Source of the DNA: JAAAOH01 sp046540795
GTDB taxonomy: Bacteria; Spirochaetota; Spirochaetia; DSM-27196; PWMO01
Assembly: GCA_046540795.1 (NCBI GenBank)
Contig: JBKHEN010000066.1
Coordinates: 1 to 13,920, forward strand
Length of the DNA: 13,920 nucleotides
Direction: 5' to 3'
The notes below the pieces were generated by a model. It was not told where the DNA came from and did not search any database. It saw only the letters and a list, made by a program, of their open reading frames with translations. Positions 6,900-12,923 of this stretch are shown here, in pieces. Position numbers and translations under genes: made by a program. The first letter of the stretch is position 1. Each line of letters opens with the position of its first letter.

Positions 6900-7982
6900 A
6901 TGCATCTTCGGCATAGTATGAAAACAGCCGCGCTCCTGTCCGGAGGTGTCGACAGCTCAGTTGCTCTCGCCCGTGCTCTCGAGTCCGGTGCGCAGGGGGT
7001 AACCGCGTTCTACCTGAAGGTATGGCTCGAGGACGAGCTCGACGGGCTCGGCACATGCCCGTGGGAGGAAGATCTCGCCTACGCGCGACGCGTCTGCGAG
7101 CAACTCGAGGTACCTCTCAAAGTGGTCCCGCTGCAGCTCGAGTACTACGACCGGGTGGTTTCCTATACGCTCTCGGAGCTCCGGGCGGGACGGACGCCGA
7201 GCCCCGACATCTTCTGTAATCAGAGGATCAAGTTCGGAGCGTTTTACGAGTATCTCGGGGACGAGTACCAGCGTATTGTAACCGGACATTACGCCCGGAC
7301 GGAGCGAGGCGCGGCGGAAGTCCTCCTGAAGCGGGGCGTGGACCCGGTGAAGGACCAGACCTACTTCCTCTCTCACCTTACTCAGAGCCGGCTGGCTCGT
7401 GCGTGGTTCCCTATCGGGGGAATACGCAAGACGGAGGTGCGCTCTTACGCCCGCCGGCTCGAGCTGCCGAATCAAAACCGCCCGGACAGTCAGGGTATCT
7501 GCTTCCTCGGGAAGGTTCGATATCCGGAGTTCATCCGGCACTACCTCGGAGAGCAAGAGGGTCACATCGTAGAACGGGAGAGCGGTCGTCTGCTCGGAAC
7601 CCATCGGGGCTACTGGTTCTACACCATCGGGCAGCGGCAGGGGCTCGGTCTCGGGGGCGGACCCTGGTACGTAGTGGACAAAGACACCGCAGACAACACG
7701 ATCTTCGTCTCCCACGCGAATAACGTGGTGCCGACGGCGGCTCGACGCTCTCTGCGACTGGGCCGGCTACACTGGATCGGCACACCGCCCGCACGCGAGC
7801 GTCTCTTCATTCGCATACGTCATGGTCCGGAGCTCGTCCCCTGTACCGTGAAGCCCGTGCCTGCCGCGGATGCCGAGGTGCTGGAGGTGGAAATGGAGCG
7901 CGCGGACCGAGGCGTCGCGCCCGGACAGTTCGGGGTACTCTACGACGACGAGGTATGCCTGGGCGCCGGGATGATCCTGTGA
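6900..7982 (+). CDS. mnmA: tRNA-specific 2-thiouridylase MnmA
   Basis: Thiolates the wobble uridine (U34) of tRNAs for Lys, Glu and Gln after activating it with ATP. The 360-residue protein has the PP-loop LLSGGVDSS (residues 12-20), TPSPDIFCNQRIKFGAF (99-115) with the first catalytic Cys106, the tRNA-recognition region PVKDQTYFLSHLTQ (149-162), DSQGICFLGK (196-205) with the second catalytic Cys201, and TIGQRQGLGL in the C-terminal half. The stretch FYLKVWLEDELDGLGTCPWE near 37-56 is close, from memory, to the Borrelia enzyme. ATG at 6900 is chosen because GGAGG (6887-6891) sits 8 bases upstream; the in-frame ATG at 6918 has no ribosome binding site but gives the more usual MKTAALLSGG start. 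An open extension back to about 6696 runs into mvaS and is rejected. The mnmA-mvaS pairing also appears in Borrelia. Confidence 0.95.
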   Translation: MHLRHSMKTAALLSGGVDSSVALARALESGAQGVTAFYLKVWLEDELDGLGTCPWEEDLAYARRVCEQLEVPLKVVPLQLEYYDRVVSYTLSELRAGRTPSPDIFCNQRIKFGAFYEYLGDEYQRIVTGHYARTERGAAEVLLKRGVDPVKDQTYFLSHLTQSRLARAWFPIGGIRKTEVRSYARRLELPNQNRPDSQGICFLGKVRYPEFIRHYLGEQEGHIVERESGRLLGTHRGYWFYTIGQRQGLGLGGGPWYVVDKDTADNTIFVSHANNVVPTAARRSLRLGRLHWIGTPPARERLFIRIRHGPELVPCTVKPVPAADAEVLEVEMERADRGVAPGQFGVLYDDEVCLGAGMIL

Positions 7983-8144
7983 GGGTGATGGCGCCGGTAA
8001 AGGTGCTCGTCCGAGTCGGCATTCCTGAACGGTATCCTGTGGCCTTTCTATGACGTGGTGGCCCCTCGTGAGATTTGATATAGGACGGGTTGCTCATGTA
8101 TCTTTGTGTCGATACGCAATCGACGGCTGGGTGGTTTTGCGATA
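7983..8144 (+). promoter_or_regulatory. Intergenic region with hairpin upstream of the alarmone hydrolase
   Basis: A 162-base gap between mnmA and the alarmone hydrolase. It contains a perfect inverted repeat, GTCGAT (8108-8113), loop ACGCA, ATCGAC (8119-8124), ending 20 bases before the chosen ATG. It is not followed by a real T-run, so it is a poor terminator. An AT-rich patch, TTTGATATAGG (8074-8084), could be part of a promoter, but I find no well-spaced -35 box. The downstream cassette may have its own promoter here or read through from mnmA. Confidence 0.3.
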
Positions 8145-8714
8145 ATGTCTGAGTACTCTGATGACGCTCTGGTTCTTGCCGCGCTCGATTTCGCCGCGAT
8201 ACGCCATTCACGGCAGCGGCGCAAAGGGGGAAGCCGTGCCCCCTATATTAATCATCCCGTGCGGGTGGCGTATTACGTGGGTGTCCTGGCCGGCATTCGG
8301 GATCCGCACGTGATAGCCGCCGCTTTGTTGCACGATACGGTGGAGGATACCGACACCACTCTGGAGGAGTTGGAGCATGAGTTCGGCGCGGACGTTGCCG
8401 CCTTAGTGGCCGAGCTTACCGACGACAAGAGCCTGGCCAAGGAGCGGAGGAAGCGGCTGCAGATCGAACATGCATCGGAGGTCTCAGCGGCGGCCGCACA
8501 GCTGAAGCTGGCCGACAAGTTGAGCAACGTTGAGGATATTGCAGAGGCCCCGCCCCCGGACTGGAGTGTCGAGCGCCGGCGGGAATATCTGTTATGGACC
8601 AGGCGGGTCGTCGACCGGCTACCGCACCGCAATCCCGTGCTGGAGGAGCGCTACCGGCGGGCTCTGAACGGCGCCCTCGATAGCTTAGTCGGTGCCGAAG
8701 GAGACGTGCCGTGA
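8145..8714 (+). CDS. Small alarmone hydrolase (Mesh1/SpoT-HD type)
   Basis: Predicted to remove the 3'-pyrophosphate from (p)ppGpp. The 189-residue protein is a single HD domain like animal Mesh1 (HDDC3) and bacterial small alarmone hydrolases, with no synthetase, TGS or ACT domain. Motifs in order are HSRQRRKGGSRAPYINHP (residues 21-38) with metal ligand His37, ALLHDTVEDTDTTLEELE (60-77) with His63-Asp64 and Glu67-Asp68, AELTDDKSLAKERRKRLQIE (89-108), and KLADKLSNVEDI (121-132) with Asp124. The residues expected for Mn2+ binding and hydrolysis are all present. ATG at 8145 is chosen because the conserved domain begins about ten residues later; the ribosome binding site (GGGTGG) is modest, and an upstream GTG at 8106 has none. 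Its TGA overlaps the GTG of dusA. Mesh1 can also act as an NADPH phosphatase in animals, so the physiological substrate is not certain. Confidence 0.88.
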   Translation: MSEYSDDALVLAALDFAAIRHSRQRRKGGSRAPYINHPVRVAYYVGVLAGIRDPHVIAAALLHDTVEDTDTTLEELEHEFGADVAALVAELTDDKSLAKERRKRLQIEHASEVSAAAAQLKLADKLSNVEDIAEAPPPDWSVERRREYLLWTRRVVDRLPHRNPVLEERYRRALNGALDSLVGAEGDVP

Positions 8715-9733
8715 GGTACCCCCTCAGTGTGGCCCCGATGATGGACTGGACCGACCGGCACTACCGGTACTTTATGCGGCGCATCACCCGCGAAACGCTG
8801 CTGTACACCGAGATGCTCACCACCGGTGCCGTACGGTTCGGTGATAGAGACCATCTGCTGGGTTTCCACGAGGAAGAGCATCCATTGGCCTTACAAATCG
8901 GGGGTGATGATCCCGCCGCATGTGCGGAGGCCGTTCGCGTTGCCGAGGACTACGGATACGACGAGTACGATCTCAACGTAGGCTGTCCGAGTGATCGGGT
9001 CCGTGAGGGTGCCTTTGGTGCCTGTCTCATGGCCGACCCCGACAGGGTTTCCCGTATCGTCTCGGCGATGAAGCGGACGACGGAGAAGCCGGTAACGGTC
9101 AAGCATCGGATCGGCATCGACGGGCGAGAGTCCTACGACCATCTTGCCGCCTTCGTGCGCCGCGTGGCCGAAGGCGGTGCGGACCGGTTCATCGTTCACG
9201 CGCGCATTGCCGTGCTCTCGGGGTTGAGCCCGAAGGAAAACCGCAACGTACCCCCTTTGCGCTATGAGGACGTGTATCGGCTGAAGGAGGATTTCCCCGG
9301 TCTTAGCATCGAGATAAACGGTCACGTCGATTCCCTCACGGCGGCGCGTCAGCACCTGCAGCGGGTGGACGGGGTAATGATCGGCCGCGCGGCATATGAC
9401 AATCCCTACCTGCTCGCCGGCGCGGACCGTGAGTTCTATGGCCGCGGCGGGCGCGTTCCGACACGTCGTGAGGTAGCCGAGGCGATGATACCCTACGTGG
9501 AACAGGTGGTGGCGAGTGGGCGTTCACCCCGTACGGTGTATCGGCACATGTTGGGGCTGTGCGCCTTTCAACCGGGGGCACGGCGGTTTCGTCAAATACT
9601 GAGCGACCCCCGGGCGGACGAGCGCCCGGTGGCACGCACCGTCATGGAAGCCGTCTCGGCCGTAACGGAGAACGGTGTCTCGCACAACGCCGTATTAGAG
9701 GCCGGGGTCGGCCGACGAGGCGGCAATGGCTGA
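8711..9733 (+). CDS. dusA: tRNA-dihydrouridine synthase, DusA type
   Basis: Reduces uridines in the tRNA D-loop (U20 region for DusA) with FMN and NADPH. The 340-residue TIM-barrel protein shows VAPMMDWTDRHYRYFMR (7-23), the DusA-style variant of the Dus N-terminal motif; ALQIGGDDP (60-68); the signature LNVGCPSDRVREGAFGACLM (88-107) with catalytic Cys92; VTVKHRIGID (128-137) with Lys131; FIVHAR (160-165) with His163; and GVMIGRAAYDNPYLL (221-235) binding the FMN phosphate. The start is GTG at 8711, overlapping the alarmone hydrolase stop as GTGA, with AAGGAGA a few bases upstream, so the two are translationally coupled. The 3' end overlaps the methyltransferase start by 8 bases. Confidence 0.94.
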   Translation: MRYPLSVAPMMDWTDRHYRYFMRRITRETLLYTEMLTTGAVRFGDRDHLLGFHEEEHPLALQIGGDDPAACAEAVRVAEDYGYDEYDLNVGCPSDRVREGAFGACLMADPDRVSRIVSAMKRTTEKPVTVKHRIGIDGRESYDHLAAFVRRVAEGGADRFIVHARIAVLSGLSPKENRNVPPLRYEDVYRLKEDFPGLSIEINGHVDSLTAARQHLQRVDGVMIGRAAYDNPYLLAGADREFYGRGGRVPTRREVAEAMIPYVEQVVASGRSPRTVYRHMLGLCAFQPGARRFRQILSDPRADERPVARTVMEAVSAVTENGVSHNAVLEAGVGRRGGNG

Positions 9734-10493
9734 GATCCCCGAAACCCTCACCGACGTGCTCGCTCGCCTCGACGCGGGCCGAACCCTCGAGGTGGGCTGC
9801 GGCGACGGAGAGTTTACGGAGCAGCTCGTCGAAACCCTCGGCTCCTTCGAGAGCATCGAGGCTGTGGATATTCTCGACGACGTCGTGGAGGAGGCAAGGC
9901 GGTACTTCGAGAAGGCACATTCGGGACACCCGGTGACCTTCCGCCGCGCCGACGCGGCCGTTCTGCCGTTCGCTGCCGAATCCTTCGATACCGTGGTGGT
10001 CTCGAATACGCTGCACCACTTGCCGGAGCCCGTGCGTGTCATGGAGGAGGTGCTGCGGGTGCTGCGGGCCGGCGGGCGTCTTCTGGTGAATGAGATGGTT
10101 GCCGATCCGGGCGATCCTGCCGCCCAGGTCGGCCGGGATCTGCATCATCTGAAGGCGTGGGTCGACAGGACTCAGGGAATTTCTCACTACCCGACCCTTT
10201 CGCGGGGCTCGCTGCACACGCTTCTTCGCGCTCTCCGGTTGATGCTTCGCGAACGGTTGGAATACACGCCGCCGGCTCCGGAGCCGGAGGAGCAAGACTT
10301 CGAGGCGCAATTCGCGCGGATCGACGATTACGCCGAGCACGCCGCAGGCCATCCGGATTACCCGGCCATCCGCAAGGAAGTCTCGCGGCTGAGGCACCGG
10401 GTTCGTGCCGACGGTGCGGCGCCGGCCCCGCAGGTTCTTCTCGTCTTGGAAAAGCGCACCGAATCCTACGCCGGAGCCCGGAGACGTACATGA
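9726..10493 (+). CDS. Class I SAM-dependent methyltransferase, substrate unknown
   Basis: A 255-residue Rossmann-fold methyltransferase of the UbiE/Methyltransf_11 kind. Motif I is LEVGCGDGEF (21-30), the acidic ribose-binding residue lies in EAVDILDDVV (45-54), DAAVLPFAAESFDTVVVSNT (76-95) forms motifs II-III with a following LHHL, and RVLRAGGRLLVNE (111-123) is the post-motif strand. The remaining half has no recognised substrate domain. The Pro/Glu-rich segment PPAPEPEEQDF at about 181-191 looks like a linker. ATG at 9726 overlaps the end of dusA and is preceded by GAGG; its own TGA overlaps the next start as ATGA. Position after dusA makes tRNA or a small metabolite conceivable, but the sequence does not decide, so no specific function is assigned. 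Confidence 0.85.
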   Translation: MAEIPETLTDVLARLDAGRTLEVGCGDGEFTEQLVETLGSFESIEAVDILDDVVEEARRYFEKAHSGHPVTFRRADAAVLPFAAESFDTVVVSNTLHHLPEPVRVMEEVLRVLRAGGRLLVNEMVADPGDPAAQVGRDLHHLKAWVDRTQGISHYPTLSRGSLHTLLRALRLMLRERLEYTPPAPEPEEQDFEAQFARIDDYAEHAAGHPDYPAIRKEVSRLRHRVRADGAAPAPQVLLVLEKRTESYAGARRRT

Positions 10494-11158
10494 AACCGCA
10501 CCGCAATCTGCCGATACGCCGAGCCGGACAACCCGTGGAGCAGGCTAACGGTGCGATGATTCTGCTGCACGGAAAGGGCGCCAGCGCGGACAACCTGGTT
10601 GCCCTCTCGGAGTTGCTCGATTGTGACCGCATAGCATACCTCGCGCCCCAGGCCGAGGATGGGGTCTGGTTTCCGCGGGGAGTCACCGACCCCATCGCCC
10701 GGAACCAACCGCACGTTTCGGCGTCGCTTGATTTCATAAACGGGGTTGTACAGGCGCTCGGGGAATACGGCATCCCGCGCCATCGCATTGTGCTCATGGG
10801 GTTCTGCCAGGGGGCGTGCTTGGCCTTGGAGTACGTCGTTTCAAAACCGGCTCGCTACGGGGCGGTATTTGCCCTTTCCGGGGCTCTTCTCGGAAGCGAC
10901 GAGGGTCTGGACCACAGGAAGGGAGATCTGGAGGGGACGCCGATTTTCCTCGGCTCGAGCGACATCGATTTCATGGTTCCGCGGACGCGGGTGCTTGCCT
11001 CCGGAGAGGTGTTGCGTCGATCGAACGCGGAAGTTACTGAGCGACTGTATCCCGGCATGCCCCATACCATCAACGAAGAGGAAGTGGACGCCATTCGGGA
11101 TACCCTGGGGCATCTGTTCCGTCCTCCGGAGCCCGAGACCGGCGCCGATCGGTTATAG
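10490..11158 (+). CDS. Alpha/beta-hydrolase, phospholipase/carboxylesterase family, Cys nucleophile
   Basis: A 222-residue single-domain alpha/beta-hydrolase of the Abhydrolase_2 (carboxylesterase/phospholipase) family. The oxyanion-hole strand is AMILLHGKGASADN (22-35). The nucleophile elbow reads LMGFCQGACLALEY (102-115), with Cys106 where these enzymes normally have Ser (GFSQG). The acid is probably Asp160 in SSDIDFMVP and the base His192 in GMPHTINEEE. A Cys-Asp-His triad occurs in dienelactone hydrolase, so the enzyme may be active with altered substrate preference, or weakened as an esterase. ATG at 10490 overlaps the methyltransferase stop as ATGA, with GGAGA upstream. The stop overlaps the convergent MutS-like gene by 6 bases. 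The family is firm and the substrate unknown. Confidence 0.87.
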   Translation: MKPHRNLPIRRAGQPVEQANGAMILLHGKGASADNLVALSELLDCDRIAYLAPQAEDGVWFPRGVTDPIARNQPHVSASLDFINGVVQALGEYGIPRHRIVLMGFCQGACLALEYVVSKPARYGAVFALSGALLGSDEGLDHRKGDLEGTPIFLGSSDIDFMVPRTRVLASGEVLRRSNAEVTERLYPGMPHTINEEEVDAIRDTLGHLFRPPEPETGADRL

Positions 11159-12802
11159 AACGCCTCTCCCGCGGAATTTGTCGATCAGTTGGTCATAGCT
11201 GATCCCGTGTCTGCGAGCAACGTCGCGAGCGAAGCTCTTTCCGCGGGCGGAGCCGGGAACGATCCGGTAGGTTCTGCGTACCTCCTTTCCGTCCCATTTG
11301 GTCTCCGCGCTCATCCCGGTGAGCAACGGACCGGCGTCAGCCGGCTGATTGAGCTCGTCGAGCTGCTCGGCGAGCTCGTGGAGATGGGTGGCATAGAAGA
11401 TGCGTGCGCCCACCCTTCGTAGTGCCGCCAGCATCTCTTCCGCAATCACCACCGCTTCAGCGGCATTCGTGCCGGCGAGGGATTCATTGAGCAGAATGAG
11501 GCTGTCTCCGGTGGCCTCCTCGAAGACGCCGGCAAGCTCCTCGAGCTCCCGACTCAACCGGCCGGTCTCGATGTTTCCAGCTTCGCCGCTCGGGAAATGG
11601 GTGAGGACGGTGTCCACGGGGCTGATCACCGCTTCACGAGCCGGAACGAACAGGCCGGTTTGCGCCATGACCTGAAGCAGACCGACTCCCTGTACGAATG
11701 TGGTCTTTCCGCCCTGGTTGGCTCCGGTGATCAGGGCGACGGTGGTCCCGCTATCGAGGGCGATTCGATTCGTGACCACGTCGGCGCCGCTTCCGCCCCG
11801 TCGGAGAACGCGAAGCGCCAGGCGGATGTTGTAAAAGTCCTCGGCCTCGAGGCGTCGTGCGGAAGCCGATGTGATTTCCGGGAAACACGTCGGAAGCCCG
11901 GACTCCTCGAGTCGTCGCTTCAGCCGATGAGCGCCGAGGTAGAATGACAGCTCCTGCTCTACGCCTGAAAGCGGCGCCGTTTCCAGGGAAAGGAAGCTCC
12001 GAAGACGACGCTCGAGGGATCGTCCCAGGGAACGAAGGACGTTGTCGAGATCCTGAAACAGGGGAGCCAACGGGATGCGGCGCTCGTGGCTCTCGTTGGA
12101 AGAGGGCATCCGATGCAACACCGAGCTCACGCGGTAGCTCTCCGATCGATCGAGGGACTCCAAAAACCGCCCGAGAAAGCCGGACTGCTCGAATCGCGCG
12201 GGATTCACCGAGAGGAGAGCCGCTTCCTCGGGCCGAAAGCGTTCGTCGAGGTTGATCCCTACCGTCACGCTCTGTTTCTTCTTGAGCCCTTCCTTCATAT
12301 TAGGCAGCTCGTCCTTCAGCGCGGAGAACTGCTCGCCGGCGCGGGCCGAGCGAGCGTACCGCGCAAGGGCGGCCAGGCCCTCGGAGAGTGTTTCCGCGGA
12401 GTCCCGGCGGTCGCTCTCATCAAAGGCGTCGCAGAGGCCCTCAATGCAATCGACGTACAGCTCGAGCTCGCCGACTCGCCGAACCGCCTGCAACAGCGGC
12501 GCGTCGGCATCGCGGGCCGATAGGGCGAACATGGTCAGCTCACGGAGTTTGGGAAGGAGCTGTTGTAGAGCTTCACGGAGAACCGGGCGTTTGGACAGGT
12601 CGATAAGCACGTGCCGCCGGTGGGATATGGTTTCGTGATCGGCAGGCAACTCTCGGAGGATCTTCGCAATGTGATGCTCCGAGAGCCCGACGTCGGAGAG
12701 GGCGGAGGCAAGAACATCGAGGCCGAGATCCTCCTGCGCACCTTCCGGCAACCTGCTCCGGCTCTGAGAGGAGTCGTTCTCGGGATACAGAAGACTCTTC
12801 AT
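11153..12802 (-). CDS. MutS-family ATPase, non-mismatch-repair subtype
   Basis: A 549-residue MutS homologue. Residues 1 to about 330 resemble the helical core/lever part of MutS, including a charged helix-rich stretch. The C-terminal ATPase domain is clear: Walker A GANQGGKTTF (360-369), where canonical MutS has GPNMGGKST; a signature region THFPSGEAGNIETGRLSREL (401-420); Walker B-like LILLNESLAGT (435-445), in which Asn439 replaces the usual Asp but the hydrolytic Glu440 is kept; and FYATHLHELAEQL (469-481). There is no N-terminal mismatch-binding Phe-x-Glu domain and the length is well below the ~850 residues of MutS, so it is not the mismatch-repair protein. ATG at 12800-12802 is the natural start but has no Shine-Dalgarno; a perfect palindrome sits there instead. 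The role is unknown; recombination or DNA-structure handling is only inferred from the family. Confidence 0.85.
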   Translation of the reverse strand: MKSLLYPENDSSQSRSRLPEGAQEDLGLDVLASALSDVGLSEHHIAKILRELPADHETISHRRHVLIDLSKRPVLREALQQLLPKLRELTMFALSARDADAPLLQAVRRVGELELYVDCIEGLCDAFDESDRRDSAETLSEGLAALARYARSARAGEQFSALKDELPNMKEGLKKKQSVTVGINLDERFRPEEAALLSVNPARFEQSGFLGRFLESLDRSESYRVSSVLHRMPSSNESHERRIPLAPLFQDLDNVLRSLGRSLERRLRSFLSLETAPLSGVEQELSFYLGAHRLKRRLEESGLPTCFPEITSASARRLEAEDFYNIRLALRVLRRGGSGADVVTNRIALDSGTTVALITGANQGGKTTFVQGVGLLQVMAQTGLFVPAREAVISPVDTVLTHFPSGEAGNIETGRLSRELEELAGVFEEATGDSLILLNESLAGTNAAEAVVIAEEMLAALRRVGARIFYATHLHELAEQLDELNQPADAGPLLTGMSAETKWDGKEVRRTYRIVPGSARGKSFARDVARRHGISYDQLIDKFRGRGVL

Positions 12803-12923
12803 GAACGGTAGTACGGTACTACGAGCGAGGACACCGGGTCAAAGCCGCGCCGGCATGCCCAATTAAAAGACACTTGCTTATGCAACCACACAATACTATA
12901 TATGAGTACGACACGGGGGTAAT
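12803..12923. promoter_or_regulatory. Divergent control region between mutS-like gene and oxidoreductase
   Basis: A 121-base gap between head-to-head genes. The plus-strand promoter candidate is TTGCTT (12874-12879), a 17-base spacer, TATATA (12897-12902), followed by GGGGG (12915-12919) before the oxidoreductase ATG. A small dyad TTGC-ttat-GCAA (12874-12885) overlaps its -35. For the minus strand, TTGACC (12842-12837) could be a -35, but I see no well-placed -10. All boxes are judged by eye. Confidence 0.45.
12808..12822. repeat. Perfect 7-1-7 palindrome in front of the mutS-like start
   Basis: GTAGTAC (12808-12814), one G, GTACTAC (12816-12822) is an exact inverted repeat. It lies 6 to 20 bases upstream of the minus-strand ATG at 12802, where a ribosome binding site would be expected and none is seen. 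It could be an operator for a dimeric regulator or a small mRNA hairpin blocking initiation. The structure is certain; the function is an inference. Confidence 0.5.

Noticed and set aside
9642..10397. Minus-strand open frame of 251 codons opposite dusA and the methyltransferase
   Set aside because: Antisense shadow: the plus strand encodes a methyltransferase with intact motifs and coupled start/stop sites.
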